12,437 nucleotides of DNA from Gammaproteobacteria bacterium. GTDB lineage: Bacteria > Pseudomonadota > Gammaproteobacteria > Pseudomonadales > Azotimanducaceae. Made by a program: the position numbers and the translations under genes. The notes under the pieces are model-generated. The model was given only the letters and a program-made list of their open reading frames with translations. It did not search any database and was not told the DNA's origin. Numbering within the stretch: the stretch's first letter is position 1; every line of letters begins with the position of its first letter. Shown in pieces: positions 6,398 through 12,437 of the stretch. Location of the stretch: assembly GCA_030430515.1 (NCBI GenBank), contig JAUIKX010000082.1, positions 1-12,437 of the forward strand. Direction: 5' to 3'.

Positions 6398-6425
6398 ATC
6401 ATACGACGATACAGCAAATGGTCAA
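6398..6425 (-). promoter_or_regulatory. Strong sigma70-type promoter for the HemJ-like operon
   Basis: On the minus strand TTGACC (6425 to 6420) is followed by 16 bases and TATGAT (6403 to 6398). The ATG begins only eight bases after the -10 hexamer, so the mRNA would start at or within about three bases of the start codon. No other in-frame start with a ribosome site lies nearby, which makes leaderless translation likely if this promoter is used. Confidence 0.65.
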
Positions 6426-6451
6426 CCTTCAGGACTTTCAATATTGTTGAC
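6421..6451. repeat. Inverted repeat GTCAAC-N19-GTTGAC enclosing CAATATTG
   Basis: GTCAAC (6421-6426) and GTTGAC (6446-6451) are perfect inverted copies, and each contains the TTGAC of a possible -35 box for one of the two divergent operons. Between them lies the 8-bp palindrome CAATATTG (6439-6446). The right-hand TTGACT has only a weak -10 partner (TTTGAT, 6472-6477). A regulator bound here could affect both the HemJ-like operon and the RND operon. Symmetry is seen; function is inferred. Confidence 0.35.
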
Positions 6452-6540
6452 TTTTTAACATCGCCACCGGCTTTGATGACAGGCGTTCGACGGCCTTCTT
6501 CCAGTACACTCTCTCTATCGATTGACGTTAGGAAACACAG

Positions 6541-7635
6541 ATGCGCTGGGCAAGCTGGCTCATCGTAGTCCTGGTCTGCGCCGCCGTTGCAGGCGCGCTG
6601 GCCTACTACAAATACGACCAGATTCAGGATGCCATAGCTCGGGCTCAGGCCTACCCGGAGCCGCGTGAAGCGGTTGAGATCTTTATTGTACAGGGTACCG
6701 AACGGCAGCCAGAGGTGGCCGTCACTGGTGATCTCATTCCCGTTCAGTCTGCCGCTCTTCGCACGGAGTTGGCTGGCCGGGTGGCTTCCGTCAGTTTCGC
6801 GCCAGGCACCAGAGTGCAGGCCGGCCAGATGCTCCTTCAGCTCGATGTTGCCCAGGAAAAGGCACAACTGGCCGAGGCTCGGGCAACTGAAGACATCGCG
6901 CGCCTCGCACTGAATCGGGCGCAAAGGCTGGTAAAAAGCGGGGCAGGATCAGTAGAGGCACGAGACCGGGCGCGAGCTGAATTCGATGCCGCTACCGCTC
7001 GCAGCCAGGCGCTGGCCGCGGCGATCGCCAAAAAAACCGTAACAGCACCATTCGACGCCATCGCCGGACTGCATCGGCTGGAACGCGGCCAGTATCTTCA
7101 GGCAGGCGATGTTGTTACGGAACTCATTGGCACCGAGCCGCAGCTCTGGATCGATTTCGCCCTGCCTCAGGAATACTCGAACGTCACGGCAGGCACCACC
7201 GTCACCGTAAGCACCGATGCCGGTGAGTGGCCGGCCACGATCATCGCCCGTGACAGCGCCGTATCGACCGCATCCAGAAACCTGCGCCTCAGAGCGCGCA
7301 TCGATAACCCGCCGGAAAGTATGCTTCCAGGTATGGCGGTGGTCGTGAGCGTGCCTGTTGGCAGACCTCAGATGGCAGCCCTAGTACCGGCCACCTCAGT
7401 GCGAAGAGACGCGCTGGGTGCCGCTGTTTATGTTCTCGAGACCCGGCAAGGAGGAGAGGTTCGAGCCAGAAAGCAGGGCGTACAGCTCGCGAAGGAGAGC
7501 GATCTTGCCGGACCTGGCGACTTTGTCGTCATCGAGAAGGGCCTAGAGCTCGGCCAGAAGATTGCCGCAAACGGCGCGTTCAAGCTCAGTGACGGCAGCC
7601 TCGTAAACCCGATCGACGCAGATTCAGATGTCTGA
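6541..7635 (+). CDS. RND efflux periplasmic adaptor (membrane-fusion protein)
   Basis: The adaptor links an inner-membrane RND pump to an outer-membrane channel. It is 364 residues long. A hydrophobic segment at 5-22 without a lipobox Cys indicates an uncleaved membrane anchor rather than a lipoprotein. The barrel-sandwich halves lie at about 70-102 (AGRVASVSFAPGTRVQAGQM) and 164-195 (KTVTAPFDAIAG, then ERGQYLQAGD). Between them is a helical hairpin of about 60 residues, short like that of MexH- or VexC-type adaptors and shorter than in TolC-docking hairpins such as MacA. Beta-barrel and membrane-proximal domains follow. An AGGA ribosome site lies seven bases upstream. Its stop overlaps the start of the RND gene by eight bases, giving a tight two-gene operon. 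No outer-membrane channel gene is present, so the pump probably shares a TolC/OprM-type channel encoded elsewhere. Confidence 0.95.
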   Translation: MRWASWLIVVLVCAAVAGALAYYKYDQIQDAIARAQAYPEPREAVEIFIVQGTERQPEVAVTGDLIPVQSAALRTELAGRVASVSFAPGTRVQAGQMLLQLDVAQEKAQLAEARATEDIARLALNRAQRLVKSGAGSVEARDRARAEFDAATARSQALAAAIAKKTVTAPFDAIAGLHRLERGQYLQAGDVVTELIGTEPQLWIDFALPQEYSNVTAGTTVTVSTDAGEWPATIIARDSAVSTASRNLRLRARIDNPPESMLPGMAVVVSVPVGRPQMAALVPATSVRRDALGAAVYVLETRQGGEVRARKQGVQLAKESDLAGPGDFVVIEKGLELGQKIAANGAFKLSDGSLVNPIDADSDV

Positions 7636-10600
7636 CGCAAACAACGCCAGGATCGAACTCACCGAGTCGGCGAAACAACCCAGAATCACAGATATATTCG
7701 TCAAGCGGCCGGTGGTCGCACTGGTGATCTCGCTCACGCTGGTCATTCTCGGCATACGAACGGCCATCGACCTGCCGGTGCTTCAATATCCCCAGATCGA
7801 GAGCTCATCCCTGGTCATCACCACCCCCTACATCGGCGCTTCGGCCGAAACCGTTCAAGGCTTTGTCACAGAGCCCATCGAGCGCGCCGCCATGTCCATT
7901 CCTGGCATCGACTATGTCGACAGCCAGAGCACAGCGGGCATGAGCACGGTAACTGCATGGCTGAAGTTGAATGAAGACAGCACCGATGCTCTGGCCGAGA
8001 TGAATACACGCCTTGGGCAGATCCGCTTCGAGCTGCCACAGGACGCAGAGGATCCATCCGTCATGGTGGAGCGCGCAGACCGGCCCATTGCCGGCTGGTA
8101 TCTGGACATCGTCATCCGCCCGGACATGAACCGCGCGACTATAACCGACTACCTGACCCGGCAGGTCACGCCACTGCTGACTGCCATTCCGGGCATTCAA
8201 CGCGTGGAGATGCTGGGTGGCCGTGAGCCCGCAATGCGGGTGTGGTTGAACTCCGAACGCATGGCCGCATTCGATGTCAGCACCCAGGACGTAGAGCGCG
8301 CCCTGCAACGCAACAACGTCATCGCCACCATCGGCTCGAGCGAAAACAGCGAACGCCGCATCGACCTGCTTGCAGATACGAGCCTCACGAATGCCGACGA
8401 GTTCAAACGCATCGTCGTCAAGCGCACGAAAGACGCGCTGATCCGACTTCAGGACGTTGCCAGAGTCAGCCTCGACTCGGTTGAACCCAGCAGCAGCGCG
8501 CGCATCAATCAGAAGCAGGTAATCTTCCTTGGCATGTATCCTCTTCCGGGTGCGAACGAGATAGACATCGCCGATCGCCTCTACGAAGTGCTGGACGAGA
8601 TCAACCCGCGGCTGCCGGACGGTCTGCAGATCGATATCGGCCACGACGGCACCACCTACATGCGTAGCGCCCTGCGTGAGATCTTCATCACTCTGGCGGA
8701 GACCGTGCTGCTCGTGGCCATCGTGATCGTTCTTTTCATGGGCTCCCTGCGAACGGCGCTGGTTCCTCTGGTGACGATACCCATATCGCTGCTTGGCGCA
8801 GTCGCAACCATGGCGCTCATGGGGTTTTCATTCAACCTGCTTACAGTGCTGGCCATCGTGCTCTCGGTAGGGCTTGTCGTCGATGATGCAATCGTCGTGG
8901 TCGAGAATGTCGGACGTTACATCCGCGAGGGCATGGGACGCATGGAGGCAGCGCTCGCAAGCTCGCGCCAGCTGTTCTCACCAATCATTGCGATGACGCT
9001 GACGCTATCGGCTGTCTACGCCCCGATCGGCTTTCTCTCCGGCCTCACCGGAGTGCTCTTCAAAGAGTTCGCCTTCACACTGGCTGTGGCCGTGCTGATC
9101 TCCGGATTTCTCGCCCTTGTTCTGTCTCCCATCATGAGTGCGTATGTGGTGGGCAGCGAATCGAAAATGACCACAGCAGTCAACACGGCATTCAGCCGCG
9201 CCCAACGACTGTACGCAGGAATGCTGGAGCGATTGCTGATGCGCAACGGTCAGGTGCTCTTCTGCGCGCTGTTCATTACCCTGTTGAGCGTGCCGTTTTT
9301 CCTCTTCTCGCAGCGCGAACTCGCGCCGAGAGAAGACCAGGGCGAGATCCAGGTCGCGGTTACCGCGCCACCCGAAGCACCGATCGAATATACCGACCGC
9401 TACATGCAAGACGTGGTGGATGTCATGGAAGCCCTGCCGGGCAGCTCCATCATGTGGCAGATGCTCTACCTTACCGGCGGTGCCTACAGCGGCATGACCT
9501 TCGTGCCGTTCAGCGAACGACCGATGAGCGTTCACGAGATGCTGCCGATTGCCTTTAAGAACCTCTCTAAGATCACCGGAGTCACAGCCCACCCCATTCT
9601 ACCCTCCGCCCTGCCGACAGCTGGTCGCTTCGATGTGGAGTTGGTCGTCATGTCCGGCGACCCGCAGGAGGTCATGCTCGAGCATGCGCAGAGGCTGGTG
9701 GAAGTCGCTATGCGTTCGGGGCTTTTCATGTTTGCAGATACTGACCTTCGTATCGATCTGCCCCAGGCACAGTTCATTCTCGATCGCGACCGCATCGCTG
9801 ACCTGGGCATGGACCTGGCAGAAGTGAGCCGACAGCTTGGCACCTTCCTCTCGGGCAACTACGTCAACCGTTTCGACCTCAACGGCAAGGCTTACAGAGT
9901 CATTCCCATGGTTGAAGACGACGGCAGGCCGACTCCCGCGCAACTTCTGGATCTGAAAATTCGCACACCTGCCGGGGATCTCATGCCATTACGCGCAGTG
10001 GCACGCCTGGAGCAGAAAGTTGCACCCCGCGTACTCGGCAAGTTTCAACGCAATAACGCCTTCCGTATCTACGGTGGCGTTATCCCGGGGCGCACGAAAG
10101 AGCAGGCTCTATCGATGCTCGAAACCGCAGCAGTGGAACTCCTGCCAGCGGGCTACACCATCGATTATGCCGGCGAGTCCCGTCAGCTTCGCCAGGAAGG
10201 CAACACGCTGATCGGCGTGCTCGGCGTCTCCATGGCATTCGTGTTTCTCGCACTTGCCGTGCAGTTCAACAGCTTTCGCGACCCGCTGGTGGTGCTCATC
10301 GGCTCGGCACCTCTGGCCATATCCGGCGCCCTCCTGTTCACCTACTTCGGCTGGACGAGTATCAATATCTACTCTCAGGTCGGCTTCATTACGCTTGTCG
10401 GACTGATCGCCAAGAACGCCATACTGATTGTCGAGTTCGCCCGGCAGATGCAGTCACAGGGCGCCAGCAAGATTGCAGCGATCAAGAGTGCGGCAACGAC
10501 CCGCCTGCGACCGGTGCTGATGACAACCGGCGCAACCGTCATGGGTCACTTCCCACTGGTGCTCGTCACCGGACCCGGCGCGGAAGCGCGCAACAGCATC

Positions 10601-10744
10601 GGCATCATCCTCGTTGCCGGCATGCTGATCGGCACCCTCTTTACGCTGTTCATCCTGCCGTCGGTGTACATGTGGCTGGCGGAGAACCACCAGATCAACG
10701 AGCCAGCGGACACCCGCAACGCGGACACCATCGCAGCCACCTGA
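7628..10744 (+). CDS. AcrB-type RND multidrug efflux permease (HAE1 family)
   Basis: This 1038-residue proton-driven pump of the hydrophobe/amphiphile efflux type matches the usual length. The first transmembrane helix is at about 28-47, after the amphipathic N-terminus (TDIFVKRPVV). A porter domain begins with PVLQYPQIESSSLVITTPYIGA. Helices 2-6 follow at about 350-500, the second periplasmic domain at 560-860, and the last helices to about 1020. The proton-relay residues are intact: Asp419-Asp420 in GLVVDDAIVVVENV (helix 4) and Lys929 in GLIAKNAILIVEFA (helix 10), so the pump should be active. The substrate cannot be predicted. Translation is coupled to the adaptor gene by an 8-bp overlap. 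It converges on a second, different RND gene 231 bp away, and the gap holds an unrelated sigma54 element. Confidence 0.97.
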   Translation: MSDANNARIELTESAKQPRITDIFVKRPVVALVISLTLVILGIRTAIDLPVLQYPQIESSSLVITTPYIGASAETVQGFVTEPIERAAMSIPGIDYVDSQSTAGMSTVTAWLKLNEDSTDALAEMNTRLGQIRFELPQDAEDPSVMVERADRPIAGWYLDIVIRPDMNRATITDYLTRQVTPLLTAIPGIQRVEMLGGREPAMRVWLNSERMAAFDVSTQDVERALQRNNVIATIGSSENSERRIDLLADTSLTNADEFKRIVVKRTKDALIRLQDVARVSLDSVEPSSSARINQKQVIFLGMYPLPGANEIDIADRLYEVLDEINPRLPDGLQIDIGHDGTTYMRSALREIFITLAETVLLVAIVIVLFMGSLRTALVPLVTIPISLLGAVATMALMGFSFNLLTVLAIVLSVGLVVDDAIVVVENVGRYIREGMGRMEAALASSRQLFSPIIAMTLTLSAVYAPIGFLSGLTGVLFKEFAFTLAVAVLISGFLALVLSPIMSAYVVGSESKMTTAVNTAFSRAQRLYAGMLERLLMRNGQVLFCALFITLLSVPFFLFSQRELAPREDQGEIQVAVTAPPEAPIEYTDRYMQDVVDVMEALPGSSIMWQMLYLTGGAYSGMTFVPFSERPMSVHEMLPIAFKNLSKITGVTAHPILPSALPTAGRFDVELVVMSGDPQEVMLEHAQRLVEVAMRSGLFMFADTDLRIDLPQAQFILDRDRIADLGMDLAEVSRQLGTFLSGNYVNRFDLNGKAYRVIPMVEDDGRPTPAQLLDLKIRTPAGDLMPLRAVARLEQKVAPRVLGKFQRNNAFRIYGGVIPGRTKEQALSMLETAAVELLPAGYTIDYAGESRQLRQEGNTLIGVLGVSMAFVFLALAVQFNSFRDPLVVLIGSAPLAISGALLFTYFGWTSINIYSQVGFITLVGLIAKNAILIVEFARQMQSQGASKIAAIKSAATTRLRPVLMTTGATVMGHFPLVLVTGPGAEARNSIGIILVAGMLIGTLFTLFILPSVYMWLAENHQINEPADTRNADTIAAT

Positions 10745-10751
10745 CAAGCGG

Positions 10752-10771
10752 TGCACCAGTATTTTGGTGCA
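10752..10771. promoter_or_regulatory. NtrC-like enhancer site 1 (inverted repeat)
   Basis: TGCACCA, six bases, then TGGTGCA: a perfect 7-bp inverted repeat centred about 95 bp upstream of the predicted sigma54 start. Enterobacterial NtrC sites have the same arms (TGCACCA/TGGTGCA) but a gap of about three bases, so the spacing here is three bases longer than the textbook site. Another sigma54 activator with related arms is possible. As RNA it would also form a hairpin at the end of the RND transcript, but without a U-tract. Confidence 0.5.
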
Positions 10772-10790
10772 TGCGCCCCGCACTGGGGCT
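10772..10790. promoter_or_regulatory. NtrC-like enhancer site 2 (degenerate inverted repeat)
   Basis: TGCGCCC, five bases, TGGGGCT, with the inner perfect repeat GCCCC-GCACT-GGGGC (10775-10789). It aligns with site 1 arm for arm and its centre lies about 20 bp (two helical turns) further downstream, as expected for activator dimers bound side by side on one DNA face. The arms are more degenerate, so confidence is lower. Confidence 0.35.
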
Positions 10791-10829
10791 CAATTCGACT
10801 CGAAACACGCGAAATCGCCCTGAAAAAGC

Positions 10830-10845
10830 TGGCACGGCATTTGCT
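10830..10845 (+). promoter_or_regulatory. Sigma54 (RpoN) -24/-12 promoter
   Basis: TGGCACGGCATTTGCT matches the sigma54 consensus TGGCACG-N4-TTGCT at every conserved base, with GG (10831-10832) and GC (10843-10844) exactly ten bases apart. The predicted start is near 10856. It reads rightwards, away from the RND permease gene and towards the 3' end of an opposing gene, and no protein gene follows on this strand. Confidence 0.82.
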
Positions 10846-10860
10846 CTATCTATAGTAAGC

Positions 10861-10897
10861 GCCAACCGCGATTGGGTGGACCCCCAAAGCGGCTGGC
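10861..10897 (+). other. Hairpin 1 of the predicted small RNA
   Basis: Three stacked helices, GCCA(10861-10864)/TGGC(10894-10897), CCGC(10866-10869)/GCGG(10889-10892) and TTGGG(10872-10876)/CCCAA(10883-10887), give 13 pairs around loop TGGACC. The single A-C mismatch (10865/10893) would be a G-U pair on the opposite strand, so this hairpin alone does not prove the strand. Confidence 0.6.
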
Positions 10898-10920
10898 ACT
10901 CCAGCAACAACGGTTCGATT

Positions 10921-10967
10921 CGTTCCCCCGGCGAACTCTCTTCTCTCCCCTCCTCGCCGGGGGGACG
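10921..10967 (+). other. Hairpin 2: 14-bp stem with an anti-Shine-Dalgarno loop; possible convergent terminator
   Basis: The 5' arm 10921-10934 pairs without gaps with the 3' arm 10954-10967; as plus-strand RNA all 14 positions pair, including one U-G wobble (10924/10964) that would be an A-C mismatch on the minus strand. The loop (10935-10953) reads ACTCTCTTCTCTCCCCTCC. It lies nine bases beyond the stop of the left-reading RND gene, so it could also help end that transcript, but neither side has a U-tract. Confidence 0.55.
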
Positions 10968-10975
10968 ACCTCCCC

Positions 10976-12437
10976 TCAGCCCTGCCTGCTCAGCAACCTG
11001 GACGTCAGCCCCCGGGTATCTCTCGCCAGCGTGTACAAAGCCGGCACCAGAAACAGAGTGACCAACGTTGAAGCAGCCAGCCCCCAACCGATGGCCAGCG
11101 AAATAATGGACACGATCGGGTCGTAACCACCAATGCCGTAAGCGGTCGGCAGCACACCGCCAAGCGTGGTCAGGGTTGTCACTACGATAGGACGCAGACG
11201 CTCGACCACGGCGTCGATAATGAGCGATTCAGATTCCGCCTCTGCGCCATGTTTTACACGCCGGTGGATCGCGTCAACCATGACGATGGATGCATTGACC
11301 ACAACGCCTGCGAGGCCGACAGCGCCCATCATCGCGAACATCGACAGCGGTTTACCATGCACGAAGAACGTCAGAAAAACGCTCGCGACGGCAAAAGGAA
11401 TGATCAGAAGCACGAAGAGCGCTTCCAGGAAAGAGCCCAGCATCAGCCAGATCACAATACCGATGCCGACCACCGCCAGCATCGCCGCGACGCCGATTGA
11501 GCCTGTAGTTTTCGCGGTTTCCGTGGCTTCGCCGCCATTGAACACCATCAGTTCCGGGGTGCTACTGAAACGGGGGAAAAGCTCCCGCTCCAGCTGCTGG
11601 CCGAAACTCATCGCGGTGAGGCCGCTGGAATCGGCAAAACTCGCTCTGATAGTGGCCGAACGGTAGCCATCGCGATGGTAAATGCGCGCGACGGACGGCT
11701 GCTCTATGGGCTCCACCACGTCCCGCAAACGCACCAGCTCACCGGAGTTTGAACGTATCTCGGTTTCCAGCAGCGCATCGAGGCTGCCCCGCGCTGCAGG
11801 GTCGAACTGCACACGAAGCTCTGTAGTGTCCTGCAGATCTCTGTGTTCAGTCGCTTCAATGCCATAGAACGCTGCCGCAAGGGTTCGTCCCACAGCTTCG
11901 GCATTCAGCCCTCGCAGCGCCAGCTTCTCGTAGTTCAGATTGAGGTCGACCTGCGGCGTACCCGGACGCTCATCCACCTCGATTTCCACCACTCCGGCCT
12001 GCTCGTGCAGATAATTTTCGATCTCGTACGCCACCGCTCGTCGGTTTTCATCGTCGTTGGACAGCACGTGAATCGTGACAGGAGAATCGGTGGGCGGCCC
12101 GAAGTACTCCGACTGAAAAACCAGGTGAACGCCTTCCGGCACCGAAAGCTCGCTGGGCAGGATTTCCATCCACTGGGCATTGGTATGCAGCCGATTCAGG
12201 CGTCGGAACTGCACGACGATGACGGCCTCATTGTCAGCATCGCCAAACTGCTTATCCAGTGTGCTGGTGTTCTGATGCCCAACGCGCGAGCTCACGAGGT
12301 CCAGATCAATTGCTGCCACTCTGGCAATCTGCCCTTCCAGTGCCGCGCTCACCGCGGATGTCTGCTCGAGAGAGGTGCCGGCTGGTGTCGTCACCTTGAC
12401 GAACAGACGGTCGGCGTCATCCTGGGGGAACAATACG
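10976..12437 (-). CDS. Second RND efflux permease, C-terminal part (5' end outside the window)
   Basis: The 486 complete codons read left from beyond the right edge and end at a TGA (10978 to 10976). They correspond to the second periplasmic half and last helices of an AcrB-superfamily pump. A porter region opens with FPQDDADRLFVKVTTPAGTS and includes ELRVQFDPAARG. Membrane helices follow near fragment residues 310-475, including FLEALFVLLIIPFAVASVFL and AMMGAVGLAGVVVN. Helix 10 reads VVVNASIVMVD (377-387) where AcrB-type pumps have AKNAIL with the proton-relay Lys. The Lys is absent, as in several other RND subfamilies, so this pump belongs to a different branch from its neighbour. Helix 4 is outside the window and cannot be checked. 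It ends tail to tail with the complete RND gene. Confidence 0.93.
   Translation of the reverse strand, partial: VLFPQDDADRLFVKVTTPAGTSLEQTSAVSAALEGQIARVAAIDLDLVSSRVGHQNTSTLDKQFGDADNEAVIVVQFRRLNRLHTNAQWMEILPSELSVPEGVHLVFQSEYFGPPTDSPVTIHVLSNDDENRRAVAYEIENYLHEQAGVVEIEVDERPGTPQVDLNLNYEKLALRGLNAEAVGRTLAAAFYGIEATEHRDLQDTTELRVQFDPAARGSLDALLETEIRSNSGELVRLRDVVEPIEQPSVARIYHRDGYRSATIRASFADSSGLTAMSFGQQLERELFPRFSSTPELMVFNGGEATETAKTTGSIGVAAMLAVVGIGIVIWLMLGSFLEALFVLLIIPFAVASVFLTFFVHGKPLSMFAMMGAVGLAGVVVNASIVMVDAIHRRVKHGAEAESESLIIDAVVERLRPIVVTTLTTLGGVLPTAYGIGGYDPIVSIISLAIGWGLAASTLVTLFLVPALYTLARDTRGLTSRLLSRQG

Larger units (their letters stand above)
10856..10970 (+). ncRNA. Predicted sigma54-dependent small RNA with two long hairpins
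   Basis: From the predicted sigma54 start to the end of the second hairpin is about 115 nt. Hairpin 1 (10861-10897) stacks GCCA/TGGC, CCGC/GCGG and TTGGG/CCCAA with one mismatch and a 6-nt loop. A mostly unpaired linker follows (10898-10920). Hairpin 2 (10921-10967) has a 14-bp stem and a 19-nt pyrimidine-rich loop containing CUCCCCUCC, complementary to Shine-Dalgarno GGAGG; a second CCUCCCCUC lies just downstream. There is no convincing reading frame. NrsZ of Pseudomonas is a precedent for an NtrC/RpoN-driven regulatory RNA. The 3' end is uncertain because no U-tract follows hairpin 2, and longer transcripts would run antisense to the opposing RND gene. Confidence 0.45.

Noticed and set aside
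5565..6458. Plus-strand open frame of 297 codons across the HemJ-like operon
   Set aside because: Very rich in His, Arg and Asp, without a fold-like pattern, and opposite two hydrophobic membrane-protein genes with good ribosome sites and start-stop overlaps.
7805..8644. Open frame of 279 codons antisense to the RND permease gene
   Set aside because: Composition rich in His, Gln and Asp with no known motif, and fully opposite a well-supported gene; a shadow frame.
10753..10789. Tandem hairpins after the RND permease gene read as a Rho-independent terminator
   Set aside because: Stems of five to six pairs with no following T-run; their TGCACCA/TGGTGCA symmetry and position fit activator sites of the sigma54 promoter better, although a role in transcript ending is not excluded.
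10872..11126. Plus-strand open frame downstream of the sigma54 promoter as the promoter's protein product
   Set aside because: It needs a TTG start inside hairpin 1 without a ribosome site, and most of it is antisense to the conserved end of the RND gene; no domain is recognisable.
1..12437. CRISPR array, tRNA, insertion sequence or integron
   Set aside because: No regularly spaced repeats, cloverleaf sequence, transposase-like product or terminal inverted repeats were found on either strand.

Overview
The window is GC-rich, densely coded chromosomal DNA. Short gaps, overlapping stops and starts, a class-II amidotransferase GlmS, two AcrB-type RND pumps and a canonical sigma54 promoter all point to a free-living proteobacterium, most likely a gammaproteobacterium. 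The species cannot be named from the sequence. There are no tRNAs, rRNAs, CRISPR arrays, insertion sequences or phage genes.

Layout. (1) 1-783: the start of a VOC/glyoxalase-fold gene reads left. It is divergent from a gene for a regulator with two HxlR-like winged-helix domains, and a small AT-rich gap between them carries a TACT-AAA-AGTA dyad. (2) 791-2304: a left-reading two-gene operon holds a five-helix, four-histidine membrane protein (cytochrome b / SdhC-FrdC type) followed directly by an ECF41-type sigma factor with a fused SnoaL-like C-terminal domain. Upstream lies a near-perfect ECF41 promoter (TGTCACG-N16-CGTC), so the operon is probably autoregulated. (3) 2383-4981: a 90-residue protein of unknown function is followed by glmS, then a MarR-type regulator. 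(4) 4978-6389: a left-reading three-gene operon encodes a HemJ-like four-helix membrane protein, a two-helix small membrane protein and a VOC metalloenzyme. It has a strong sigma70-like promoter that may give a leaderless mRNA. (5) 6541-10744: a membrane-fusion protein and an AcrB-type RND permease, overlapping by 8 bp. (6) 10745-10975: an intergenic region described below. (7) 10976-12437: the C-terminal part of a second, different RND permease, reading left.

The most interesting part is the 231-bp gap between the two convergent pump genes. It holds a perfect sigma54 (-24/-12) promoter pointing right, and two inverted repeats resembling NtrC sites lie 75-95 bp upstream of its start. No protein gene follows. 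Instead there are two long GC-rich hairpins, the second with a 19-nt, almost purely pyrimidine loop containing CUCCCCUCC, which could pair with Shine-Dalgarno sequences. This looks like a sigma54-dependent (possibly nitrogen-regulated) small RNA, similar in logic to Pseudomonas NrsZ. The second notable point is the ECF41 sigma factor paired with a haem-type membrane protein rather than the usual small oxidoreductase, epimerase or carboxymuconolactone-decarboxylase partner.
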